Assembly: GCA_027943335.1 (NCBI GenBank) | Contig: BSBK01007037.1 | Location: forward strand, 1,556,501 to 1,620,500 | Reading direction: 5' to 3' | Origin: Chamaecyparis obtusa | Taxonomy: Eukaryota > Streptophyta > Pinopsida > Cupressales > Cupressaceae | DNA: 64,000 bases | Shown: positions 22,881 through 34,077 of the stretch, in pieces | Numbering within the stretch: the first letter of the stretch is position 1 | Layout: each line of letters starts with the position of its first letter | The notes under the pieces: model-generated | The model's database searches: none | What the model was told of the DNA's origin: nothing | What the model saw: the letters and a program-made list of their open reading frames with translations, nothing else | Translations under genes and position numbers: made by a program

Positions 22881-25225
22881 ACTGTGCGAAGCGCAGTGGT
22901 TCAAAGAAAGTCTGTGTTTGATAAAGATATGAAATTGATGTTTGAAATTGATAATTTATATGAGACAGACGCTGATTGATATTGATTTGATATGGAGATA
23001 ATAGGTCCTGAATGACCAAAGATAATGTTCACTATAACAGCAAATGAACCTATGATTGTGAAAAAGTGTCAAAATGCCTGATTCGAAACTTTAGGATTGC
23101 AAAGAAGTGAATGACCGGTTCTAGACTTGATTGTCTTAGCAGAACTAGTAGGTACCACATCTGAATCCTTCAGTTGCCGAAGAACCAAAGAAAGAACACT
23201 ATGATTCGATGGTTGCAAAAACTGATATAGTTTACAAGATTGGGAGAATACCAGATTGATATGGATCGACGAATCTAATATGCCCCAAGTGATGATAGAT
23301 TTGCCTCGAGCAATGAGGACTTTTGATGAATCAGCAACTAGATGTGGTTGTTGTCTTGATCACTGATGAAAGATAATAGATTCTAGATAAAATTAGATTT
23401 ACAGACTTGAATGATGTGTAATACCATGCCCCCTTCGGGATTAAAATTGAAATCTGACAAGAGAAGTCAGTGTTAAATGGTTTAGAAGCATGTAAATTGA
23501 TTTGAGAAGTGGTTAAACACGTTCGAGAATGCATTCTACATCGTTGGAAGGTCCCAAAAGACCAAGTTTGACTAGGTTTGACCATGAGTTGACCATGGTT
23601 GACCAAGTTAAAATTTTGATAGTTTGATGTAAGATAATCAGTTAAGTTGAATAATGGATTTCTACTATGATTGAAGGTTGATTATGCAAGTAGTGAATAA
23701 TATAAACAATCTCAGATTTTGATTTTGATCCCGAAAAAGGATTCTACATGCTGTTTCATTGGAGGAACCTTCGTGTGAGATTCAACTCTTGTTAGATTTG
23801 AAGATGCAAGTGGAGAATTGTTTAAGCATTGAAGTTCGTTTAGCCATTGTGAGATCATGCAACATGCAAAATGCAAAGAGACATGCAAAATGAAATGCAA
23901 CCTAAGACCTAGGACCTAGTCACTAATCATGTGTCGATTTGTTATCATCATTGAACTTTTAGGTAACTGGATAAATTAATACAATGCCCACTAGCTATGA
24001 AACCATAGACATATGAATATCGATTTGTATGCGCAAGAATCAATACAACACCCACTGGTCAACAACCATAGATATATGAATATTGATTTTATTTTCAGAA
24101 TGTCAGATTAGATATAAGAACCAAGGCACAAACACCAAGATGACCTGAATATCATGTCCATTTTGATATTGTAATTTTCATTTAACATACAGATCAAACG
24201 ATCAAGAGATCATTCTAAATCCAGTGTGAATTACCTGTAGTGACCCTTTAGTGTTCACATCCTTAGGTAAGATCGCGTTTCACAGTAAGAGAAAAAATTT
24301 ACTCAAAAAAATAATAGTGAGATCAAACTTTCTTGAATTTTGTGGGTATCAATGGTCGAGGTACGCATGACCATCCAATTTGAGATAGATGCTCTTATAG
24401 TCAGACACCATTTCAATCTAGAATTTTCAAAGTTGTTAGATTTTCACATACAAATAGAAGACAAAGAAAAGATTATGCCCCTAGTCATCACTCTCTAAAT
24501 CCTATAAAGGACATCATTGAAGAGCTCGAAGGGACACAATATGAAAAAATCTCAATGCGAATCAATAAGCATACAAGGAGATAAAAGCATGAAGCACAAA
24601 TTGTTTTCAGTTTTCAGTTTGATTGTTGTTGTAGACGCAAAATCTTCTCTGGAGACAAGACAGACTTGACTGACTCAAATGAAGCTTCAAAGAACTCTTG
24701 ACTGGATATGACACGTCTAAGATACATTGGAGACCATAGGATATGACATTGATTGCCCCCAAGTTTGAATATTGATAGGATATAGACGCTTGAGCTGATT
24801 GGTGTACAGACTGACTTATTGAAAACTGGAAATGCAGAAACAAATCGGGAGATATGTACAAACTAAAGCAAGACTAAAAGCTGGGAAAGACCAAGATTGT
24901 GCTGATAGATAGAGCGTTTTGAAACAAGTGGTGCCCGTTTGCTAGGTTTTCACCATCTTAGCAGAGATTCTATTTTTGCTACCAAGGCACCTGTTTCCAG
25001 GTTTTCACCAAGGCACTTTTTTTTTTTCATTTTTTCAATTTTTTTATACTTTTGATATTTTTTAAATTTTTTTGTGAATTATCAAGGTGCCTATTGCTAG
25101 GTTTTCACCAAGATGTTCATTTTTTCAGGACTTTTTCTGATTTTTATAATTTTTTCAAGACATTTTACCATAGACTGAATGCCTTAGGCATATAATTTCT
25201 TCAAATGGAAAACATTGATTGGTTC
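22881..25225. other. 3' non-coding region of nested gypsy; no gene seen
   Basis: The short minus-strand ORFs here match nothing I know. Tat-like gypsy elements often carry long non-coding or extra-ORF sequence between integrase and the 3' LTR. The phrase CACTGGTCAACAACCATAGA at about 24055 resembles CACTAGCTATGAAACCATAGA at about 23990, split here as CACTAGC and TATGAAACCATAGA, a small local duplication. Confidence 0.5.
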
Positions 25226-25630
25226 TCAGAGCTGTTCTCCTTCAGTGGTTGAGAGTTGATAGGCACCAGAGCCAAAAGTAGCAGTGATGACAAAGGGACC
25301 CAGCCAGTTGGGTTCGAACTTCCCCTTGCATTCTCGATGGGATTGATTTTTAGAATTTTTTCTCAAGACTAGATTGCCAACCTGAAATTCTCTATGTCTG
25401 ACTTTCTTGTTGTAGCCTCTAGACATTCTCTTCTAATATACTCTAAGATGATCATATGTTGCTTGTCTGCGCTCATCTAGTAGTTAAAGTTCTTGTAACC
25501 TAAACACTCTGTAGTCATCATCAGTTACTAGACCATGCATTCTGATTCTTAGTGATGGGATTTCAACCTCAATAGGTAGTACCGCTTCAGACCCATAAAC
25601 TAAAGCGAAAGATGTAGCCCTAGTAGGTGT
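25226..25630 (-). pseudogene. Gypsy integrase C-terminal remnant
   Basis: On the minus strand, about 25620-25500 reads ATSFALVYGSEAVLPIEVE followed by SLRIRMHGLVTDDDYRVFRL, a classic gypsy integrase core end. It then continues, past two stops, through ERRQATYDHLRVY to MSRGYNKKVRHREFQVGNLV and KFEPNWLGPFVITATFGSGA (25426-25226), the C-terminal chromatin-facing region of plant gypsy integrases. The catalytic D-D-E part is absent, because upstream sequence is replaced by the tandem repeat at 25630-25830. With frame-breaking TAA and TAG codons it cannot be functional. Confidence 0.8.
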
Positions 25631-25830
25631 TTTGTACTTGTTCTATTACTTGTTCTGATACTGGTTCTGATACTGATTCTCATACTGATTTTTATAATTG
25701 TTCTGATACTGATTCTGATACTGATTTTGATAATTATTCTGATACTAGTTATGATACTTATTCTGATTTTGGTTCTAATAATTGTTCTGATACTGGTTAT
25801 GATACTTATTCTGATACTTGGTATACTTGA
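25630..25830. repeat. Tandem TTCTGATACTGA-type array, 12-bp period
   Basis: Units of about 12 bp (TTCTGATACTGA, with variants TTTTGATAATTG and TTATGATACTTA) repeat for about 200 bp. It directly replaces the expected integrase core, so expansion or a break-repair event may have accompanied the pol deletion. Both strands show open but low-complexity frames that I do not treat as genes. Confidence 0.85.
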
Positions 25831-25849
25831 TAGCTTCTTTTTTTCCATT

Positions 25850-26665
25850 GCAAACTCCTAAGCAAGATCATATCGTGCAGTCCCAATGTCTAGCAAGGTG
25901 GAGAACAAGAGGGATTGGCAAGCTGGTGGAGGAGATGGAAGACAAGAGAATGAAGGAGAATGAAGGGAAGAAATCCTCAAGGGAAAAGTCCTAGAGAATA
26001 CCCAAGGTAGGGAAAAATTGTCATGTAAAAGCACTTTTGGACAAGCAATGAAAGACCAGCATAAGATAAGTTACAAAATTGTAATGCAAGAGCAGGAAAG
26101 GATGCATTCCAAAGGAGTAGACATGTCAAGAGGCTTCAAAGCATCGTGTTTTACTCTTTCTTTTATGAGATCAAGACCAAAATGGAAAAGGATAGTGAAA
26201 GGCTAGAATGAATGGAGGAAAATAAATATGAAGGCTAAACAGGAAGGGAATGAAAGTAAGATCACTGTAAGATAGCTCACAAGATAGCCAAATGTTTGTG
26301 TATAGATCAACATTGTCAAGATCAAAGAGAGAAGATGGAATAGATGAAATATGTAGAAGAACTACGCATGATGCCTAATTGTCAAGTTTTCATCATAGTA
26401 CTTATCCAAGGTGCCACAAGGGAGTGGTTTTCACCATAGGATGAATTTATTTCTCTTTACTTTTGCTACCAAGGTGCCTGTTTTTAGGTTTTCACCAAGG
26501 CACATTTTCAATTTTTTTATTTTAAAATTATTTTTTTTTGGAAGAAGGCAAGCTTTTTAGATAGTGCTCCTTGAAAGGATAAACCATGATATGTCAAGGA
26601 TTCAAAATGATATGCTCAAAGATGCTGATAAAGGAAGATAGAAGAGAAAAATGGAGGATAAGGTT
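25850..26665. other. Non-coding stretch within nested gypsy
   Basis: Purine-rich sequence with a duplicated phrase, CAAGGTGCCTGTTTTTAGGT (about 26470), also near 24985 and 25083 as CAAGGCACCTGTTTCCAGGT and CAAGGTGCCTATTGCTAGGT. The phrase is therefore dispersed around the deleted pol region. Confidence 0.4.
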
Positions 26666-28986
26666 TTATGTAAAGTGAGTGAGGTTGGAAGATAGGAGGA
26701 ATAGACAAATAAGGAAAAAGGATAGAAGGTAGAAGGATAATGAATGGAAGGATTGTGAAAGGGTGGATGGAAAGGAAGACAAGCTCAACATCAACATATA
26801 CCTTGAAGGGTGGTGAGAGGATGGAGGAATCGTGAATGAAGGAATATGGTGAATGGATAGCAAAGGTTGTGGTTTAGGTGCATGGAATGGAAGAATGTTT
26901 TTGGAAGGAGATGAAGTGGAAGCCTTTGGAAGCTTGAATGTCAACTTAACTTTTTGCTCAACACCAGACTCTTTCAAGAGAGATTTTGGAATCCATATAG
27001 CCATAGGCTTTTTATTTCTTTTTGATGATCTAGAGAGAATATCTTTAATGATGGATTTTGGAACCCATACTTCTCTTGTAGTTTTTTTCTTAGATATCTC
27101 TTTGGACTTTATGCTTCCATGTCTATTAGAGGAGACATGGTGATCTTTTTTTTTTTTATGGATTCTTGTATTGTTTCTTTTTCTTGTATTGAACATTCAA
27201 GTTACTTCCAAAGGACTTGAGATTTGTGGAAGAGGGAGGATATGACTGGTTTAGATGGGTGGATGGATGAAAAGGATTCAAGGGTATGCATCTATGTTGA
27301 TCTTGAGGAAAGATGGGAGATGGAGGGATGTAAGGACCCAAGATGGATGGCAAATTAGGAGAGTTAGGAGGGGAAAGTGAAGGGACATAAGGACCCAAGA
27401 TGGATGGAAAATTAGGAGATTTAGGAGGGGAAAGGGAAGGGACATAAGGACCCAAGATGGAAGGAAGGCGTGAAGCCCTTAGTAGTGGTGGAAGAGGTCC
27501 AAGGATGGAAGTGGAAGATGCAAAAAGATAATCAATAAGTTCATCAGCATCTATATGACAACCAAGGATATCAACATCTTTAGAGTGAGCATTAGAATTT
27601 TTAATAGAATCAAGTACATCTTGAATAGGAGCACCTTTTTTGATAGGATTGTTCAAAGCTTGAAAAGGCTTAGGAAGCGAACATGGAGTGGTAGAATAAG
27701 AAGATGGAAGACTTTAATCTTGACAAGGATCTTTGGATAGCACACGCACATAATTTTTCTCTTCATTTTCAATAGGCTTAACTTTGGAAGTAACAACACC
27801 ATTTTTACCAACCTTAATGGAAGTATCATCTTTGGAAAGCACAAGTGTAGTAAGGTCATTTTGATTGTCAATAAGCTCAACAGTGTAAGTAGTAGCCCGA
27901 TCTTGCTTAGGAGAAGACTTAAGACATGGTAGAATGCATGAAAAAGGGTGTGCAGGATCAAAAGAACCATGAAGTGGATAAGAGACATCGGGAAAAGGAG
28001 TGGATGACATGGAGGGTTCTTGATCTTGATTTTTCTTTATGTTCTTTTCTTTATCATTTTTAGAGTCCTCTTAACATGGAGCCACTTCTAAGGACAAGGA
28101 AGCATGTTGGGATTGTATGGATGACTTTGGAAGAGATGGTGGAGGACTAGCTGAAGTAGGGATTATAGCATATGAAGGCTTAGGCTCTTTAGGTTTATCA
28201 TTATTGAAAGTATTTTCAGCTAAGTGAAGGTTAGCTTGAGTTTCTTTAAGAGGTAGCCCTGGAGGATAACTATAGGGAACTGCATGAAAAGTATCAGGGC
28301 TTGTGTCGGATGAAGGTTTTGTGAAAGATTTGAAAGACTCGGAAGCTTTAGGAAATGTATGGGTATTGGAGGAAGTAGGGGATGGAAGGGAACCATCACA
28401 AGACAAAGGTCCAACATTAACATGATCTTTCTTGAGAAGATAATCTTTATTTTCAGTAGGAGAGTCCTTAGGAGAAGGATTTTTATAGTATTGATGTTTC
28501 AAGCTAGCACGATGCATTTTATAGTCCTCAGTAGTAGTAGATGGATCATAATCAAGGTATTGTCCACAAAAGTCATCAAAGTCTTTCAAAATCAGAATCA
28601 TATGGATCACTATCATGATCTATCCAATGTGACGGCCAATTTGTAGTAAGTAGGAACACATGATGAAGAGGACTCTTAGGAATAGAGGTGTCATAGGTAT
28701 CATTACATTGTCTGTCGTCATAGTCATCATAGTCTCCAAAGCTTGATGTGTCACTCTCTATGGAAGAGGTATCATAATGGTTGTCATGTTGCTCAAATTC
28801 TATCCTGGGGCATGGTGACATGTACAAGTCTTTATCAAATGTAAAAGAGTATAGAGATTCCATGGAGAACTCTTTAGGTTCTTTTTCTTTCTCAAGTTTG
28901 TCAAGCTGGACTTGCATATCTTGCAGCTGCTTCATCATAGTGGTGATTAAAATTTCTTCCTCATGTATATTGATTCTTTGAGACAT
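26666..28986 (-). pseudogene. Unknown Pro/Ser-rich frame of nested gypsy (gag position)
   Basis: Segments 28616-28071, 28010-27714 and 27656-27156 lie in one frame broken by two stops. 28986-28576 (MSQRINIHEEEILITTMMKQ, then an acidic Asp/Ser-rich part) and 27196-26666 lie in the other frames. The middle is rich in Pro and Ser and holds at least three tandem copies of SILGPYVPSLSPPxSPN. The last segment has two related modules ending VWVPKSIIKD and IWIPKSLLKE. No capsid or zinc knuckle could be seen. In its position between primer site and integrase it may be a leader or gag-like protein. I do not recognise the family. Confidence 0.4.
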
Positions 28987-29135
28987 GTGTAATGATTCTC
29001 AATGGCTACTGCTATGTTCTTGACACAATGATTTGTTCGACAGATTCTGGAAATAGGCTGAAAAAAGCTGAAGTATCTGATAATTCTGACAATTTTTTGA
29101 CAACTTTTAAAAATTTCCCAAACGACACTCTGCAG

Positions 29136-29290
29136 ACTCATACGACAGTGGGTATGCCATGAAACGATAGTTGCAAAACTTGTACGATAGTTGGGTAGCA
29201 ATGAAATGACAATTGAAAAACTCGTACGACAGTCGGGTAGCAATGAAATGATAGTTGATAGAAACTCATACGACAGTTGCAAGATTTTGA
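29136..29290. repeat. 42-bp tandem repeat in gypsy leader
   Basis: Units begin at 29136, 29178 and 29220 (ACTCRTACGACAGTYGGGTA, then GCAATGAAATGAYARTTG), with partial copies up to about 29400. The exact 42-bp step keeps reading frame, but no supported protein is present. Confidence 0.75.
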
Positions 29291-29399
29291 CTTTGATAAT
29301 TTGTTGGCATGGAAACTCGTACGACATTGGGTACTCAATCATATGACAGATGGGTTGTAATGAAATGACACTTGGAAAAACTTGTATGACTTTTGACTT

Positions 29400-31738
29400 C
29401 CTGAAATGATTTTTGACTCCAGAAAGGATTTTACGTCAATTTTTGCAAAATTTTGAGTTTGCAGATTCAGATTGTTTGCAAATTTCAATGTCCAAATTTG
29501 AGGATTGTAACAGGTTTGTTCATTTTTAGTAACCAGATAGATAAGCAAGCACACAAAACAGCAAGCAAGTGATTTCAAGCATGTCTAAAAATAATGAACA
29601 AGGGTAAAAGCAACCTTGCGCATGAACAATCAAGTGACTTATTCGTTCTAATCCTCAGAAGCGCTAATTATGTATGTCCCAAAAATGTTTTGCAATAATG
29701 CACATATACCCTATAAAATAAAAATTTGGCCTCGCTAGGGTTTTTGTAATGGTTTGACTCTGTAACTTTTATGATCCAAAGGGGTGAACTCCAATCCCAG
29801 CGCACCAGGGTTTTGACACAGTCCGAGAACTTAATCTTCAAGAGCTGCTAGGAAGATCTGACAACCCAACAATGAACCACACCCATGGAGATTTTTTCCA
29901 CAAGGACATTTATATAGCGACTGTCACTACCACGGCGAAAATGGCTATTACTGCTTGAGGTTCCGTCAACGCAATTTACCCTGTGAAGGGATTGTCTGCT
30001 ACGATTAACCCTCTCTAAAGTTGACTCACAATATGATACCACAAGGGGACTTGGCTCTAGATCTAAGGTTTTTGATGCCTTTTCACTTTTAACCCAAACA
30101 AAGCAAGAAGATTAATCTGACATGCTAAGACAAAGTTTGTCTCACCAAGGTCTATGATATCAACCCCACGTGATCTATCAACCCCTCTAGAGAGAGAATG
30201 TATCAATCAATAAGGGAAGATGCACTAACCAATTTTGATTCACCAAAGTTCGTGATGTCCACCCCACGTGATCTATCAACCTCTCCTGGGAGAGAATGTA
30301 TCGATCAATAAGAGAAGACACACTAATCAAGTTGAATATGAAATGCACTAAGTATCCTCCCTACCTACAAGGATTCTGTCATCAAGAAAGATTTCACTGG
30401 GAATCCAATCTCTCAATAATCATGAATAGTGTTCATAGAGCCTAATTACTATGTGAGCATAGATGTATGTTTTCAAAAAGTAAATCTACCAAAAGTACCC
30501 AAAAAGCAGAAAGAGGAACACTTAACGCTTAAAGTGAATATGAGATGAGTCCACAAGGTGAAACACTTAACACCTCACACAAGATAAAAATGAGTCCCCA
30601 ACTTAGAAAATAAGTGAGTTCTTAAAAGCACAAAATGGTTGCCAAGTGGAACACTTAACGCTTCTGTCCGGTTGACCCCTCCTCTTTATGGCGCTGAGAT
30701 TGCAACCACGGGGCAGAATGGGGGGCCGGTGGATTAGCGAGTCCAATAACCCAAAATAGCAATCAAGATCAATCACAAGTATCTAAGACTACTTAATGAA
30801 TCCTTAAGGGGTCACAACCTAGTATCAGTTATGCAAGTGTGTAGAAATAGACAAAAGCATGAAAAGATGCACATAAGCCAGACACATAAGAGATTTATTT
30901 TAAGTCCAAATAGAAATATTATTAGATGAGGAGAATACCTAAGATCCTCACAACGCGCTTAGTAGATTTTACTTGATTTTTAGCAATTCTTGTTGAGCTT
31001 TTCCATGCAAGCAAGTGACGAACTCTCCAACAAGCAAACAAGCAAACAAGATATGCAACATATATTCAACTTATGAAAACCATAGGGTTAGCTCTAAAAA
31101 TCAATTATTATCAGCAATAATAACCAACAATTAACCCAAATGACAACTCATATCATTCATTGAACCATGTAAAAAAATAAGTGCATACCCATCACAAAAC
31201 TTTATTTTTTTTTGCTGCATTTGACCTAGTCAACAAGATCTAATTTTTTTTTATATGATTTTGGTCACAAAAATAGAAATTTAAAATAGAGACCCCTACT
31301 AAAAAATAGAGAGATTTAAAAAAATGTAAAAATTTTAGAAAAATCTCTTCATTTGTGCCTTAGAGACCCATTTTATCAAAACAGACCAATTTTTGTAAAT
31401 TGACTATTTGAGCTATTATATTGTGTCCAACTTTAAAATACAAAGAATGGACCCCCTATAGAATTTAAAGAGCTTTCTGAAAATATAATTTTTTTTGAAA
31501 AATATGCTGATTTGCGTCAGATATTAATTTTTTTCAGAATTTCAAGAAAAAATTATTAAAAATTTAAAACATCTCAGAAAATTTTAAATTTTTTACTGTA
31601 GCTTCCCTGATATGTGTCCAAGCTGCAAAAAAAATTTCAAAGAAAAAATCCAAGCCATTTGAGAGATAAAATTAAATCTTTGAAACTTTAAAGTTTTAGC
31701 TCCCCAAAAAAATCAAAACTAGTATGTAAAGGTGGGTT
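29400..31738. other. Leader region of nested gypsy; no gene seen
   Basis: About 2.3 kb between the unknown frame and the primer site, with no credible ORF. It includes a two-copy tandem repeat, 30141-30232 and 30239-30330 (98-bp step), sharing CCCACGTGATCTATCAACC. From 31200 to 31700 it is rich in A/T homopolymers. Confidence 0.55.
30141..30330. repeat. 98-bp tandem duplication
   Basis: Two copies share CCCACGTGATCTATCAACC and GAGAGAATGTATC and end TAATCAA or TAACCAA. CACGTG is a plant G-box core, here repeated once per unit; a regulatory role is only possible. Confidence 0.7.
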
Positions 31739-31757
31739 GCCCCACGGTGGGCGCTAG
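31739..31757 (-). promoter_or_regulatory. Primer-binding-site-like motif of nested gypsy
   Basis: Minus strand CTAGCGCCCACCGTGGGGC lies just inside the 5' LTR, as in many plant gypsy elements. I cannot name the priming tRNA from memory with certainty. Confidence 0.6.
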
Positions 31758-31761
31758 AAAA

Positions 31762-33065
31762 TGTGTGTGTGAAAATTATACCTAATCTGTAGACACAACA
31801 CTTCAGTAAAATATTAGAGATTAGCAAAAATTAAAATTGTGCAAAATTGAAATCTAATTTAACCAAGCGATTTACTGCCTTCTAATAGGTGCGAGATTAA
31901 TGTTCTCAGATTATTATCGAGATCAGTGACTTAGATGACACCTAAATGAAGGATTTGATTGCCAAACTGATATGAAATATGAATGCAATTAATCTATTTT
32001 TTTGATATTTTCTATGCAATAATAATGAAAAACTGATATGAATCTATGCTAATATGGAAATTGATATGCAATGCTAATCTAGAAATGATATGATATGAGA
32101 ATGAAAATTCTAACAATAATATGAAAGCTATGAATTTAAAATTGATCTCACAACAATGTTGATTCACAATAAGCTTTGATTCTCCTAATTCCAATTCTCC
32201 AATGTGATTGTGCAAAAATATGAGATTCTGTGGATGCAAATTTGAGAGATGCTTTGAGATGAGCTGAGGCTTGATTTTATAGAAATCCAAGGCTTTGGAG
32301 GTGCATGGAAAAAAACCATAAATCACTCAAATAACTCAGCTTGATTTTTGAGTTATCTGATAATAAAGATAATTTAATTCACAAAAATATGCAAATCATG
32401 CAAAAATAACTTTTTAACTCAAATTAGAAGTTTAGATCAGCTTTTTAAACTCCAAAAAGATGTTGAGTTCTAAAAAGTCAACACTTTGCATTGATTGTCT
32501 AATTTGGAGTTTAACTGTTTCTTTTGAATGTGCATAATAATTATGAATTAATTAAATAAATAAAGTGATTTATGCTCAACTTAACTAATTTTTGAAAATA
32601 AATAATTGATTTATGAGTTAATCAATTATTTAATCAAACTTTTATTAAAAACTATATTATTAAATAATGACAACTTGCTTTAATTAATTAAATAAGAATT
32701 TAATCAATTATTCATAGGATATTGGATTTATTGTCAAAATTAAATAATACAATTAATAATAGATAGAATTAAATTTAATTACACAATTAAGTGGCAAAAT
32801 ATTAAATCTAATTAATTAAATATGAAAATATTCAATTAATCAAACTTAGGATAAATGTGATTTATCGCCAAATAATCATTAAATTAAAGATAATTAAGAT
32901 AATTAAGAATATTGCTAGGAATATTCTCCGATGCAGAATTTAAGATAATCAATTAGGATTCGATGATGTTTAGATGTGCCTTAGATTAGGACTTCTATGT
33001 CGATTTCATTCGATTTGATGATGTAGGAGATTAATGAACTTATAGCCCATTTTTTGGGTATTACA
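31762..33065 (-). repeat. 5' LTR of nested gypsy element
   Basis: It is 1,304 bp, the same length as the partner at 21558-22861, with scattered single-base differences, many of them C/T or G/A. A TATA-like CTATAAAA (minus strand) lies at 32275-32282. Confidence 0.93.
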
Positions 33066-33070
33066 TTCTC

Positions 33071-34013
33071 CACAGTAATGACATCTACACCAAGTGTTGT
33101 AATCCCAACCAAACATTGCTTTCATAATTTGTTCTGCTGGATTGGGTGTTTTAGTTCTGCATTCTAATGCCTTGTGACCTTGTTTGTTACATTTGTGATA
33201 TTTGCCTTTAAATCTTGGTTTCTCCTTCCATTCATTTGCTTTATGACCATGCTGATTGCAATTGTAGCATTTTCCATTGAATTTTGCTTTTCCATTGCTC
33301 CAACATTTGTTTGAAGTATGACCAATTTTGCCACAGTGATTACAAGTAGGTTTCTGATTCATTTGAGTACCTTGTTTGGAGGATTCACCTTCCTCTTTGT
33401 ATCCAAGTCCTGCTTTTCCTTTTTGCCTATGAAGGTTCCGTTCATACACCTAATTCAAATCTTCTTGAGATTTCAACATTCTTTCATTGATTTGCCTTTC
33501 AGTATCTAGGTCACTTATCAATCTTAAATTGATTTTCTTTTCAGATCTCAGTTCCTCTCTTATATTTTCATTTTCTGATCTTAGAGTCAAGATTTCTTCA
33601 TTTGCATTGGAGACTTGATTAATAAAGTTTTCTAGCTGAAGAGTTTGATTCTGGATTTCATTGTTCTTTCCATCTATTTCATCTTTCATCTTGTTTCTTT
33701 GTTCCAAGATTTCATAGAATCTTGTTGACTGAATTCCCTGTTCTCTTTTTAATTTTCTTACTTCTTCTTGTAGAGATCCATTCTTTTCTAGAAGTTCTTT
33801 TGCTTCATTGTTTGCTTCATCTGAGCTACTTGAAGGGAAAAAGTCTTCAATATTTTCTTCAACATATTGGTGGTCATTCATTTGATTTGCAAGTTCCTTC
33901 CTTCTTTTTAGGGAAAGGGAAAGATGCTTTTTTTCTTCCTTGAGTTGAGTTATGGCCATTTCTAGATCTAGCTTTTCATTCTCAATAACTTTTTTAAGTC
34001 TGAATATTTCCAT
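33071..34013 (-). pseudogene. Gag-like protein, N-terminal part: coiled coil and CCHC knuckles
   Basis: The frame opens at 34013, about 50 bp inside the primer site. The first 187 codons form a strong coiled coil with heptad Leu/Ile and many Glu/Lys (for example LEEKNGSLQEEV-like heptads) and an acidic DFFPSSSSDEAN insert. A TAG at 33450 is followed, in the same frame, by YERNLHRQKGKAG and a knuckle series: CNHCGKIGHTSNKC (intact), CYNCNQHGHKANEW (last Cys lost) and YHKCNKQGHKALEC (first Cys lost). A fourth knuckle, starting CHYCGE, is cut by the gypsy insertion and completed at 21552. A capsid-like domain was not recognised. RNA binding is inferred from the knuckles. Confidence 0.75.
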
Positions 34014-34063
34014 TGTCCTGAATCTTTTCTCAAGCTGTCAAACTTTATTCTGAGAACCACGCT

Positions 34064-34075
34064 GCTCTGATACCA
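34064..34075 (-). promoter_or_regulatory. Initiator-Met tRNA primer binding site
   Basis: Minus strand TGGTATCAGAGC lies two bases inside the 5' LTR. This is the standard complement of the plant initiator tRNA-Met 3' end. Confidence 0.85.
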
Positions 34076-34077
34076 AT

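Larger units (their letters stand above)
21558..33065 (-). mobile_element. Ty3/gypsy element with deleted pol, nested in gag-only element
   Basis: Two LTRs, 21558-22861 and 31762-33065, are both 1,304 bp and carry the ends TGTGTGTG...GTATTACA on the plus strand (TGTAATACCC...CACACA in element sense). The direct duplication TTCTC is at 21553-21557 and 33066-33070. A primer-site-like CTAGCGCCCACCGTGGGGC precedes 31757 on the minus strand, and a polypurine tract lies next to 22861, so it reads on the minus strand. The internal 8.9 kb holds an unknown Pro-rich frame and only the end of integrase. RT, RNase H and most of the integrase are missing. Identical LTR length and high similarity suggest a fairly recent insertion. 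Confidence 0.93.

Noticed and set aside
25600..25848. 82-codon Ile/Arg/Ser repeat ORF on the minus strand
   Set aside because: Low-complexity translation of the 12-bp tandem repeat.
34064..34075. tRNA gene fragment
   Set aside because: The TGGTATCAGAGC motif is a primer binding site inside an LTR element; no cloverleaf surrounds it.
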